Part shown: positions 7,023-15,522 of the stretch, in pieces
Position numbering within the stretch: the first letter of the stretch is position 1
Layout: each line of letters starts with the position of its first letter
Assembly: GCA_025350565.1 (NCBI GenBank)
Contig: JANXXO010000094.1
Coordinates: 1-60,283 of the forward strand
Reading direction: 5' to 3'
Length of the DNA: 60,283 nt
Source: Acidimicrobiaceae bacterium
GTDB taxonomy: Bacteria > Actinomycetota > Acidimicrobiia > Acidimicrobiales > RAAP-2
Notes under the pieces: model-generated
What the model saw: the letters and a program-made list of their open reading frames with translations, nothing else
What the model was told of the DNA's origin: nothing
Database searches by the model: none
Position numbers and translations under genes: made by a program

Positions 7023-8974
7023 CGGGCGTGTCGACCCTTCGGTCGTTTGCGGTAGGTGCGCACCCACCAGTAGGCGAGTACCAACAAGGAGGCCAGTGAC
7101 AGGACGTAGCCCACGATGGACGTCCCGGCGATGCGAACCTGAATCGCGGCGCGCGCGAGCGTGATTCGGCCGTTGGGCGTGGTGACGACGACTTGCAACG
7201 TCATGCTCGAACCGTTGTGTCCGGAGGTGGGTACCCGTACCGACTTCGTGGGCGAGTCCATGGTCACCACCACGTTCCTTCCCTTGGGGAAGGTGAGCTG
7301 GTCGGTGATCAGATGGACCGTGGCCGTCACGGGGTAGTCGGCGCGACTGATCAGCGTGATGGGAATCGACGTACCGGAACCGGCCAGAGTGACGGTGCTC
7401 GGATCCACGGAGAAACTGTTGAGTTGGCCGCGAAGGGTCGCGCTCACCTGGTTGATGGCGGCCTGACGGGCCCCGGGACCTCCATCGATTTCGGCCGCTT
7501 CGGCGGCGACGCGTAGCTCGTCGCCGATGTTCGACTTCGACACCGCTTGCGCGTACGAAGTAACCCCCTGCAGGAGCGTCTTCAACGAACTCACGTTGTG
7601 CGATGACCAACGTGAGGCCGGCGAGGAAGCGAGCAGGCGATGGCCCGGTGCGCCGTCGGTGGCAATGAGCGCACTGTCGAACGAGGGAGCCAGAGTGGCC
7701 AACGTCACGTAGGGACTGGCGCCCAGACCGTTCAGCACGTCATTGACAAACGCCACGGGCGATTGTGCGATCGACGTCTCGATGACGACGGTGCGGGTGG
7801 ACTCGGCGTTGGGTGCTTCGAAGTGTAAGAACGCCAACGTGCCCAGCGTGAGCGCCGCGCGACGTCCCGCGCCAATGGTCGGGTCGGCGACCAGCGTGGA
7901 CAGGGGTGTGTCCGTCGCCAGTGCGATAAGCGGTCCGACTCCCGCGACGTGGAAGGGCGCCCCCCAGTTGAGGGTGGCCGAGGGCGCGACGGTGAGGTCG
8001 GATTCGGCGAGCACCACGGCCGTGTTGCCGTGTCGCTGCAGCGCCCGCAGTGTCGCCATGGACGGGGTGCCGGTCAACAGCAGTGGGCTGTCGACGTAAC
8101 GCCCCGTGAACGAGTGCAGCAGTGTCGCCGAGAGCGTCAGCTGTTTGTTGACGTCGACGCCGAAGCCGTGTTGTTGCAGTCCACCGAAGTCAATGTTGGA
8201 CGGCGGGGCGTTCACGACTTGGTGCACCGGACTGGTGAGTGCCTTGCGCAGTGCCGCACGAAAGGCCAACTGCTCGCTGCCCGACTGTTTCACGGTTTCC
8301 AAGGTTCGGTAATCGGCACTCAAGGTCAGTGCCGTCGTTTCGTGCTTGGCGATCGCTTGCAGCACGGCAATGGAGCGAGTGGCGTGCTCGAAGGCCGACG
8401 GGTCCATCGTCTCGATGAAGTCGACGCGCAGCGGTTGAACGACGCGCGACGACTGGATGGCCAACAGCGACCACTTCGTCGTCGTGACGCCGTTGGTGAT
8501 CACTTCTAATCGAAGGGGGTAGACGCCGTCGCAGGCGGCGCCACGGCAGGGGAGTTTCATGTGCGGGGCCGTCGGATAGCACGTCCGGCGAAGTGAACCG
8601 GACCGGTGGGTGTACAGGTCAACGGTGAAGGTGTAGCTCCCGTGCGCGGCGCAAACCAGCGTAAAAGTGCTGGTGGTGACCAATTCGGGCGCCGGTGAGC
8701 CGACGTTGCTGATGATCGGGGTGAGTTGGGACCGGTCGACAATCCGGGGGTAGAGAGTGACGCGGGCCCGCGAGGCAGCAGCGATGGGTTGGACCCCAAT
8801 CACTACCGTGAAGTGCGACGTACCTTTCGCCGACAAGAGGGCCACGGCCTGTTGATGGACAATGGCGAACGAGGGCGTCGTCCCAGCGTGCGCGGCCGTA
8901 GGCCACGCCATCGTTGCGAGGCAAAGGAGTACGACGCTGAGCGCCCGCCACCAGGACGAAAATCGGTGGAACAT
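7019..8974 (-). CDS. DUF6049 family secreted/membrane-anchored protein
   Basis: This 651-residue protein starts MFHRFSSWWRALSVVLLCLA, a Sec signal peptide ending near AHAG (residue 32). It has a long Thr/Ser/Ala-rich extracytoplasmic region and ends with one transmembrane helix (IVGYVLSLASLLVLAYWWV) and a basic tail. The arrangement matches Rv3909 of M. tuberculosis, the conserved partner directly upstream of murJ. A TAGCCT hexamer lies 8 nt before the ATG without a clear Shine-Dalgarno, so the mRNA may be leaderless and start this seven-gene operon. The biochemical role is unknown; a wall-related role is inferred from neighbourhood only. Confidence 0.85.
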   Translation of the reverse strand: MFHRFSSWWRALSVVLLCLATMAWPTAAHAGTTPSFAIVHQQAVALLSAKGTSHFTVVIGVQPIAAASRARVTLYPRIVDRSQLTPIISNVGSPAPELVTTSTFTLVCAAHGSYTFTVDLYTHRSGSLRRTCYPTAPHMKLPCRGAACDGVYPLRLEVITNGVTTTKWSLLAIQSSRVVQPLRVDFIETMDPSAFEHATRSIAVLQAIAKHETTALTLSADYRTLETVKQSGSEQLAFRAALRKALTSPVHQVVNAPPSNIDFGGLQQHGFGVDVNKQLTLSATLLHSFTGRYVDSPLLLTGTPSMATLRALQRHGNTAVVLAESDLTVAPSATLNWGAPFHVAGVGPLIALATDTPLSTLVADPTIGAGRRAALTLGTLAFLHFEAPNAESTRTVVIETSIAQSPVAFVNDVLNGLGASPYVTLATLAPSFDSALIATDGAPGHRLLASSPASRWSSHNVSSLKTLLQGVTSYAQAVSKSNIGDELRVAAEAAEIDGGPGARQAAINQVSATLRGQLNSFSVDPSTVTLAGSGTSIPITLISRADYPVTATVHLITDQLTFPKGRNVVVTMDSPTKSVRVPTSGHNGSSMTLQVVVTTPNGRITLARAAIQVRIAGTSIVGYVLSLASLLVLAYWWVRTYRKRPKGRHAR

Positions 8975-9033
8975 GCTTTCACAGGCTACCTGCGTGCGGA
9001 CGCGAAGTCGGGCGCCAACTACCCTCGTTCGCA
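8975..9033. promoter_or_regulatory. Divergent promoter region, DUF6049 gene/pcnA
   Basis: Only 59 bp separate the two divergent genes. The minus-strand gene has TAGCCT (8988-8983) 8 nt before its ATG; pcnA has TACCCT (9020-9025) 8 nt before its GTG. Neither has a convincing Shine-Dalgarno sequence. This fits two leaderless promoters back to back. No obvious operator palindrome was seen. Confidence 0.45.
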
Positions 9034-10455
9034 GTGACTTCAACGGACTACGTGCACGACCGACTGAGCGAACTCGCCCATCTGTCAGGTCCTCTGGCTC
9101 GCGCCTTCGCTGACGCGGGCTTCTCCCTCTACGCCGTCGGGGGCTCCGTGCGCGACGCCATTTTGGGTGAGCCACGCAAGGACGACTTCGAAATTGACTT
9201 CACCACCAACGCCCGGCCCCCCGACATCGAACGGTTGATGAAGCCGCTGTGCAGCGCCACCTGGGAGCAAGGGCGCGCCTTTGGCACCCTGGGCGGCACG
9301 TTGCGCGACGGCAACTTCAAAGTGGAGATCACGACCTTCCGGTCCGAGGAGTACGTCGATCATTCGCGCAAACCCGCCGTGGTGTGGGGCGACTCGCTCG
9401 AGGCCGACCTCGGTCGACGTGATTTTACGATCAACGCCTTGGCGCTGGACGTGGTCGCCCTCGACGCCGGTACCCCGAACGTGCAAACGCTCTTCGACTA
9501 CTACCACGGCTTTGGCGACCTACACGAGCGGGTGCTTCGCACCCCTATTGACCCCGAGGTCCTGTTTGGCGATGACCCACTGCGAATGCTTCGCGCCGCG
9601 CGCTTTGCGGCGCGATTCCATCTGCGCATCGATGCGGCCATCGAAACGGCCGCCACAAAGATGGCGGGGCAACTCACCAAAGTGTCGCCCGAGCGCATCC
9701 GTGGCGAATTGGACCAATTGATGGTGACCGATGAACCATCGGTTGGCTTGGACTTCATCGTGCGCACCGGGTTGGCCGAGCACTTCTTTCCGGAGTTGCC
9801 GAGATTGCAACTAGAGCAAGATCCCATTCACCGTCATAAGGACGTACTTCGCCACACCTGGGCCGTGGTCGACAAGGCCTCGCCCCAGCTCGTGCTCCGT
9901 CTGGCCGCGCTGTTTCATGACATCGGTAAACCCAACACCCGAGCCATCACCGAGGACGGTGTCACCTTCCGATTCCACGAGGTAGTGGGCGCAAAGATGA
10001 CGCGCAAGCGCATGACGGCGCTCAAGTACGCACAGGAAGTGATCGACGACGTCAGCACGTTGGTCGAACTGCACCTGCGCTTTCATACCTACAAGATGGG
10101 GTGGAGCGACAAGGCCGTGCGGCGCTACGTCCGCGACGCCGGTGCGTTGCTCGAGGAACTGAACGAGCTCACCCGCTGTGACTGCACGACGCGAAACGCT
10201 CGCAAGGCCGCCTTCTTGGCGCAGCGCATGGACGAGCTGGAGATCCGTATCGCGGAGTTGCGCGAACTCGAAGATCTCAATCGTCTCCGACCGGCGCTCG
10301 ACGGCGTCGCGGTCATGGAACTGCTCGACATCGCACCGAGTCGAGCCGTTGGCCAGGCTCTTGATTTCTTGATGGAGATTCGACTCGACGAAGGCGAGAT
10401 CACGCCCGATGAGGCCAAGGTCCGACTTCGCGAATGGTGGTCCGAGCGCGACTGA
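9034..10455 (+). CDS. pcnA: CCA tRNA nucleotidyltransferase / poly(A) polymerase family with HD domain
   Basis: This 473-residue class II nucleotidyltransferase is predicted to add or repair the CCA end of tRNAs. YAVGGSVRDAILGE (about residues 33-46) is the nucleotide-binding loop; the metal-binding motif reads FEIDFTT, so the usual DxD is ExD, still within the superfamily pattern. RRDFTINALAL, the EDxxR-like DDPLRMLRAARFAAR and an HD domain (ALFHDIGKPNTRAI) follow, as in actinobacterial PcnA. The start is GTG. The gene is divergent from the DUF6049/murJ operon, the conserved actinobacterial arrangement, although the mutT4 gene found there in mycobacteria is missing. Confidence 0.94.
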   Translation: MTSTDYVHDRLSELAHLSGPLARAFADAGFSLYAVGGSVRDAILGEPRKDDFEIDFTTNARPPDIERLMKPLCSATWEQGRAFGTLGGTLRDGNFKVEITTFRSEEYVDHSRKPAVVWGDSLEADLGRRDFTINALALDVVALDAGTPNVQTLFDYYHGFGDLHERVLRTPIDPEVLFGDDPLRMLRAARFAARFHLRIDAAIETAATKMAGQLTKVSPERIRGELDQLMVTDEPSVGLDFIVRTGLAEHFFPELPRLQLEQDPIHRHKDVLRHTWAVVDKASPQLVLRLAALFHDIGKPNTRAITEDGVTFRFHEVVGAKMTRKRMTALKYAQEVIDDVSTLVELHLRFHTYKMGWSDKAVRRYVRDAGALLEELNELTRCDCTTRNARKAAFLAQRMDELEIRIAELRELEDLNRLRPALDGVAVMELLDIAPSRAVGQALDFLMEIRLDEGEITPDEAKVRLREWWSERD

Positions 10456-10492
10456 GGACGTAGCTACGCGCGGGGTGGTCGCGTCGTTGTGG

Positions 10493-11587
<1,095 letters not shown>

Positions 11588-11599
11588 GGCGCTCCTTTC

Positions 11600-12220
11600 T
11601 TACTTCGCGTCGTGCGCGAAGGATTCTTGATTACTTCGTTCGGTGGACAACGAATTGTCAATCCACGCGAGGTCCAGCTCGACACTCTGCGCCGCGTGGT
11701 TCATAACCTTGCGGGCGTAGGAATCGAGTTGATCGTTGTTGGCACCCGTGCGAACCTCGGCCAGGCGGGCCACGAGATCGGCGCGACGGCGTTCGAGGAG
11801 TCCGACGCGCAGCGCCGCATTGAGATATTTCGCCAGCGCCATGCGAAGCCAGAAGTTCTTGCTGTCGTCGATGGTCGCCGGGTCGGCGAGGAGTGCGAGG
11901 AAATCGTGACGGCCACGTTCGGTGATGCGGTAGACCTTTCGGCCACGACGTCCGAGACCGGGTGCGGCGCGAAGTGATCGAAGAGATGCGCGTTCGCCGG
12001 AGAGCGATCCGGTCGAGAGGGCGTTCACGCGGGTCTCGCTTCCCGTCACCGCTTCGACGCAACCTTGGCGCTCGAGGCGCGCGAGGGCCGGATAAATAGA
12101 TCCGAAGGAAACATTTGCCCATACGCCCAGTCGGTCGCGCAGTTGGGTGCGAATCTCGTAACCATGGTGGTCACGGTCCATAAGCAGTCCCAGGATGGCA
12201 ATGTCTAACACGCGAAACAT
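11600..12220 (-). CDS. PadR family transcriptional regulator (ino1-linked)
   Basis: This 206-residue regulator has the winged-helix PadR domain in MFRVLDIAILGLLMDRDHHGYEIRTQL and GSIYPALARLERQGCVE. An unusually long Arg/Ser/Gly-rich linker separates it from the rest of the wing (RRGRKVYRITERGRHDFL), and a C-terminal helical dimerisation region follows. The ATG at 12220 was preferred to upstream in-frame starts because homology begins there. It lies directly upstream of ino1. A perfect palindrome, TCGATATATCGA, lies 10-21 nt before the ATG, suggesting autoregulation; the same core occurs upstream of the other PadR gene in this window. Confidence 0.9.
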   Translation of the reverse strand: MFRVLDIAILGLLMDRDHHGYEIRTQLRDRLGVWANVSFGSIYPALARLERQGCVEAVTGSETRVNALSTGSLSGERASLRSLRAAPGLGRRGRKVYRITERGRHDFLALLADPATIDDSKNFWLRMALAKYLNAALRVGLLERRRADLVARLAEVRTGANNDQLDSYARKVMNHAAQSVELDLAWIDNSLSTERSNQESFAHDAK

Positions 12221-12229
12221 AGTATCACT

Positions 12230-12241
12230 TCGATATATCGA
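12230..12241. promoter_or_regulatory. Probable PadR operator
   Basis: TCGATATATCGA is a perfect 12-bp palindrome in the gap between the PadR gene (minus) and the DUF5318 gene (plus). Its central CGATATATCG is identical to the centre of the 24-bp palindrome in front of the second PadR gene (48496-48519). AT-rich palindromes close to the start are usual PadR targets. Binding here would cover the PadR/ino1 promoter. Confidence 0.6.
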
Positions 12242-12294
12242 CCATGCAGTGGTGTCATTTCCTAGAGATTCATTGACCTGTAGAGTCACCCTCA

Positions 12295-12723
12295 ATGGAT
12301 AAGCGATTCCGCACGAGTACCGCCGACGGGGCAGTAGTCGAGTTTGGCCTCGTGCGTCACGCGCTGCTTTCGAAAGTGGCCGCGGGGCTCATTCGCTACG
12401 AAGACATCTGCGACGCTCACCCCGAATTGTTGCGCGCCGCGAAGAACCTCGGACGTCGTACCGGCGAGACCTGTCCCGTGTGCAGTGACGTCGAACTGGT
12501 GGAGGTCACCTACGTCTTTGGCGCGCGTCTTCCTTCGGGCGGGACCTGTCCGTCGTCGCGCGCCGAGTTGCTCAAACTCGAACGTCGCGAAGAGCCCGTG
12601 CAGTGTTACGCGGTCGAGGTCTGTGTCGGCTGTTCCTTCCACCACCTCGTGCGCAAGTGGGCGGCCGGAGGCCGTCGGGCGCGCAGGGTCAACGGTGGCG
12701 AACGTAAAGAGGTGGGCGAATGA
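12295..12723 (+). CDS. DUF5318 family zinc-ribbon-like protein
   Basis: This 142-residue protein has two cysteine pairs, TCPVC near residue 60 and CYAVEVCVGC near residues 102-111, followed by SFHHLVRKW, which suggests a structural metal site. It corresponds to the actinobacterial DUF5318 family (Rv0049-like) that lies beside ino1-PadR. Its function is unknown. TAGAGT lies 8 nt before the ATG and no Shine-Dalgarno is seen, so the mRNA may be leaderless. The TGA overlaps the panB ATG by 4 nt, coupling the two. Confidence 0.85.
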   Translation: MDKRFRTSTADGAVVEFGLVRHALLSKVAAGLIRYEDICDAHPELLRAAKNLGRRTGETCPVCSDVELVEVTYVFGARLPSGGTCPSSRAELLKLERREEPVQCYAVEVCVGCSFHHLVRKWAAGGRRARRVNGGERKEVGE

Positions 12724-13541
12724 CCCTCAGTGCTCCGACCATTCGCCTTCGAAAACGGCGAAACGGTGCCGATCCACTGGTAATGGTGACCGCCTACGAC
12801 GAGCCCGGTGCTCGGCTGGTGGCGGCCGGGGGCGTCGATCTCATACTCGTGGGCGACTCGGTGGCCAACGTCATGTTGGGCCAAGAGACCACTCTCAATC
12901 TCAGCGTCGAACAAATGAGTCATCACGTGCGCGCGGTGGCCGCCGCGCGAGCCGGCGTGCACATCGTGGCTGACATGCCGTGGTTGAGTTATCACGTCGA
13001 CGTCGCCGAGAGTGTCCGCAACGCCGCCGCATTGATTAGGAGTGGCGCCGACAGCGTGAAGCTCGAAGGTGGGCGTGTTCGAAGAGACGTGGTGCGAGCA
13101 CTGCTCGACGCGCAGATTCCGGTGATGGGTCACCTCGGTTTGACCCCGCAGAGCGTGCTCACGTTCGGCGGATTCAAGGTGCAGGCGAAGACGTTGGAGA
13201 GCGCCAAGTTGTTGATCGAGGACGCGCAACTCCTGCAAGAGGAGGGCGTGTTCGCCATTGTCATCGAGGGCGTGCCCAGTGTCGTGGGTTCACACGTCAC
13301 CGCGGCGCTCGAAATTCCCACCATCGGCATCGGCGCCGGGCCTGACACCGATGGGCAGGTCCTGGTCTTTCACGATCTTTTGGGACTCACTAACCGAGCG
13401 CCGGCGAAGTTCGTTCGCCAGTACGCGAACCTCGGTCCGGCGATCACCGAGGCGGTCAGTCAGTTCGCCGCCGACGTGCGTCGAGGCGATTTTCCTAACG
13501 CCGACGAGGCCTACGCGAACCCCGAGGGGCTCTTCGACTAG
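12720..13541 (+). CDS. panB: 3-methyl-2-oxobutanoate hydroxymethyltransferase
   Basis: This 273-residue TIM-barrel enzyme makes ketopantoate from 2-oxoisovalerate and methylenetetrahydrofolate, the first step of pantothenate synthesis. Family motifs include MVTAYDEPGARLV, ILVGDSVANVMLG (metal-binding Asp), GADSVKLEGG, PVMGHLGLTPQS and EIPTIGIGAGPDTDGQVLV. Length is normal. It overlaps the DUF5318 gene by 4 nt. In mycobacteria a penicillin-binding protein gene occupies the place between DUF5318 and rpsF, so panB is a local rearrangement. No other pan genes are in the window. Confidence 0.96.
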   Translation: MTLSAPTIRLRKRRNGADPLVMVTAYDEPGARLVAAGGVDLILVGDSVANVMLGQETTLNLSVEQMSHHVRAVAAARAGVHIVADMPWLSYHVDVAESVRNAAALIRSGADSVKLEGGRVRRDVVRALLDAQIPVMGHLGLTPQSVLTFGGFKVQAKTLESAKLLIEDAQLLQEEGVFAIVIEGVPSVVGSHVTAALEIPTIGIGAGPDTDGQVLVFHDLLGLTNRAPAKFVRQYANLGPAITEAVSQFAADVRRGDFPNADEAYANPEGLFD

Positions 13542-13570
13542 CGACAATCGTGGTTCTGGTAGATTGTTAG

Positions 13571-13657
13571 TCCCACAAGCGTGGGGAAGTGCCACACACC
13601 CTGCTCTGTTTTCCGCAGAGCCCGGCCCCGCCGGACCAGAGGGAAAGGAAACCGGCC
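13571..13657 (+). promoter_or_regulatory. rpsF leader with hairpins, possible S6:S18 autoregulatory element
   Basis: The leader can form a hairpin from CCCAC (13572-13576) with GTGGG (13581-13585), then a 6-bp stem GCTCTG (13603-13608) / CAGAGC (13616-13621). The loop of the second stem, TTTTCCG, ends in CCG. Known S6:S18-binding rpsF leaders present a CCG trinucleotide at the tip or bulge of a stem. The GGGAAAGGAAA before the ATG is the ribosome-binding site. The assignment as an S6:S18 element is inference. Confidence 0.4.
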
Positions 13658-13978
13658 ATGAGGCCCTATGAAACCATGATTGTGTTCGACACTGCCGTCG
13701 ACGCACAGACCATCCAGATTGCTCTCGACCGAGCGCTGGAAACAGTACGAGCCAACGGCGGAAACCCCGGTGCTATCGACCGTTGGGGGAAGCGTCCCTT
13801 GGCGTACGAGATCAACAAGCGCAAAGAGGGTTACTACGTCTTGGTGGAGTTCAGCGGTGAGTCGACGACCGTTGTCGAGCTCGACCGCATTCTGCTCCTC
13901 TCGGACGAAGTCCTTCGCTTCAAGATTCTTCGTCGCCACGTACGACCAAGCGCCAGCCGTGTTACGGCCCAGGCGTAA
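13658..13978 (+). CDS. rpsF: Ribosomal protein bS6
   Basis: This 106-residue small-subunit protein pairs with bS18 on the 30S platform. It begins MRPYETMIVFDTAVDA and contains the conserved DRWGKRPLAYEINKRKEGYYV. The ATG at 13658 has a strong purine-rich site (GGGAAAGGAAA). It heads the conserved rpsF-ssb-rpsR-rplI cluster and is followed by ssb after 32 nt. Nothing unusual was seen in the protein. Confidence 0.96.
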   Translation: MRPYETMIVFDTAVDAQTIQIALDRALETVRANGGNPGAIDRWGKRPLAYEINKRKEGYYVLVEFSGESTTVVELDRILLLSDEVLRFKILRRHVRPSASRVTAQA

Positions 13979-14010
13979 CGTCGGACGCTTGAGAATCCAA
14001 GGAGAGAGAG

Positions 14011-14466
14011 ATGGCTGACAACACCATTACCGTCGTGGGCAACGTGACGCGTGACCCCGAACTGAAGTTCCTCAACAGCGGTCAGGCGGCGATCAAACTG
14101 TCGATTGCCGTCAACCGTCGCTGGCAGAATCGCCAAACCCAGGAGTGGGAAGAGCGCGTTTCGTATTTCGAGGTCGTGGGCTACGGCGCCATGGCCGAGA
14201 ACGCCGCCAATTCACTGCAGAAGGGTTCGCGCGTCATCGTGAGTGGACGTCTCGAGCAGCGCACCTGGGAGACCGAAAACGGCGACAAGCGATCCATCGT
14301 TGAAATCAACGCCGACGAGATCGGACCAAGCCTGAAGTGGGCGACCGCGGTCGTGACGCGCACGCCGCGCGCCGAAGGCAGCAACTTCCAATCGAGCGAC
14401 CGACCGGCCGCCGCCCCACGATCCAACGAGCCAAGCAGCTACGCCTTTGATGAGGAGCCCTTCTAA
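14011..14466 (+). CDS. ssb: Single-stranded DNA-binding protein
   Basis: This 151-residue OB-fold protein coats single-stranded DNA in replication and repair. The N-terminal OB domain runs from [13 protein letters not shown] to about residue 110, with [17 protein letters not shown] in the core. A Pro/Ser/Ala-rich linker follows, then the acidic tip DEEPF, the usual docking site for partner proteins. GGAGAGAG precedes the ATG. The TAA overlaps the rpsR ATG by one base, so ssb and rpsR are translationally coupled. Confidence 0.96.
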   Translation: MADNTITVVGNVTRDPELKFLNSGQAAIKLSIAVNRRWQNRQTQEWEERVSYFEVVGYGAMAENAANSLQKGSRVIVSGRLEQRTWETENGDKRSIVEINADEIGPSLKWATAVVTRTPRAEGSNFQSSDRPAAAPRSNEPSSYAFDEEPF

Positions 14467-14918
14467 TGCCACGAATTAATAATCCCAAGCCGCCAAAGCG
14501 CGCCCCGAAGATTGATACGCGTCGAGGCGCGAAGAAGAAGCCCTGCTCCTTCTGTCAGCACGGCGTTGACACCGTTGACTACAAGGATCTCGCCCAGCTC
14601 CGCAAGTACATCTCGGACCGCGGCAAGATCCGTGGCCGCAAGGTCTCGGGCAACTGCCAACAGCACCAGCGTGACGTGACCGACGCAATCAAGACGGCGC
14701 GCGAATTGGCGCTGTTGCCGTACACGCAACGCACCGTGACCGAACGTCGCGGCGGACGGGGCAACCGTGATGACCGCGGACCTCGTGCCCCCCGCCCGGA
14801 CCGTGACGGAGCCGAGGCGCCCGCCGCGGCCCGCCCGGCGGACGTGGAGACGCTCCAGTACGCCGACGCGAGTGCGCCAGTTGCTGACGCTTCCCCGGTC
14901 GACGAGGTGGCCGAATGA
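14466..14918 (+). CDS. rpsR: Ribosomal protein bS18 with a long C-terminal extension
   Basis: The N-terminal part (residues about 1-85) is bS18: [34 protein letters not shown] and ARELALLPY. The Cys residues (C27, C30 and the one in NCQQHQ) suggest the zinc-binding form. Typical bS18 is 75-90 residues; this one is 150, with an Arg/Gly/Asp-rich stretch and an acidic Ala-rich tail. The extension uses ordinary codons and runs into rplI with a 4-nt ATGA overlap, so it is not an annotation artefact. Its role is unknown. Confidence 0.94.
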   Translation: MPRINNPKPPKRAPKIDTRRGAKKKPCSFCQHGVDTVDYKDLAQLRKYISDRGKIRGRKVSGNCQQHQRDVTDAIKTARELALLPYTQRTVTERRGGRGNRDDRGPRAPRPDRDGAEAPAAARPADVETLQYADASAPVADASPVDEVAE

Positions 14919-15361
14919 AGGTGCTCTTGCGCAGTGACGTGAAGGGCGTGGGTCGCCGAGGCGACATCGTCGAGGTGAAGGCTGGTTACGCCCGCAACTT
15001 CTTGCTGCCGTCGGGATCAGCCCTCGTGTCGAGCGACAGCACGGAAGCGCAGGCGACGTCGATGCGACGTGGTCGCGACCTTCGTGACGCCGCCAGCCGC
15101 GAAGCCGCCGAGACGCAGCGCACCGTTATCGAACAGCAGACGCTGACGATTGCCGCACGAGCCAGCGCCACCGGGCGCCTCTTTGGTTCGGTGACCGAAG
15201 CGGACCTCGTGAACGCGCTTCGCACGGCAACGGGCATTTCGCTCGATCGTCACGCCATTCACATGGCCGAACACTTGAAGGACGTCGGCAGTTCGACCGC
15301 GACCGCCTCGTTGTTCGACGGTGTGGAAGCGACCCTCAAGGTGGAAGTCGTCGCCAAGTAA
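14915..15361 (+). CDS. rplI: Ribosomal protein bL9
   Basis: This 148-residue large-subunit protein begins [24 protein letters not shown] and continues [13 protein letters not shown], the bL9 signature that binds 23S rRNA. A long connecting helix and the C-terminal domain ([16 protein letters not shown]) follow. It is the last gene of the rpsF cluster, overlaps rpsR by 4 nt, and is followed by a strong hairpin at 15381. Confidence 0.96.
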   Translation: MKVLLRSDVKGVGRRGDIVEVKAGYARNFLLPSGSALVSSDSTEAQATSMRRGRDLRDAASREAAETQRTVIEQQTLTIAARASATGRLFGSVTEADLVNALRTATGISLDRHAIHMAEHLKDVGSSTATASLFDGVEATLKVEVVAK

Positions 15362-15380
15362 TTCGAAAAGTTTTGCAGTG

Positions 15381-15412
15381 ACGAACGCCGGGACTTTGGT
15401 CCCGGCGTTCGT
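15381..15412 (+). terminator. Hairpin after rplI
   Basis: A perfect 14-bp stem (15381-15394 with 15399-15412) encloses a TTTG loop 19 nt after the rplI stop. It is GC-rich and very stable, but no run of T follows. It probably ends or attenuates the ribosomal-protein transcript before dnaB. Confidence 0.6.
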
Positions 15413-15417
15413 TGTGT

Positions 15418-15439
15418 CACACGTTGACGTCAACATGTG
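15418..15439. promoter_or_regulatory. 22-bp near-perfect palindrome before dnaB
   Basis: GTTGACGTCAAC (15423-15434) is a perfect palindrome flanked by CACAC and ATGTG, giving 22 bp with only one mismatched pair. It lies 84 bp before dnaB and directly after the rplI hairpin. A dimeric regulator could bind here. No regulator was identified. Confidence 0.4.
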
Positions 15440-15522
15440 AGCGAAGAGATTTTGTACACAGGTATTTCCCCATGTTGTTGTTCTTGTTGCAAACAGACCA
15501 ACTAGGCGACCATTGAGGTCTC

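Noticed and set aside
7019..9175. Longer DUF6049 protein starting at 9175
   Set aside because: The signal peptide begins at 8974, and the extension would overlap the divergent pcnA gene.
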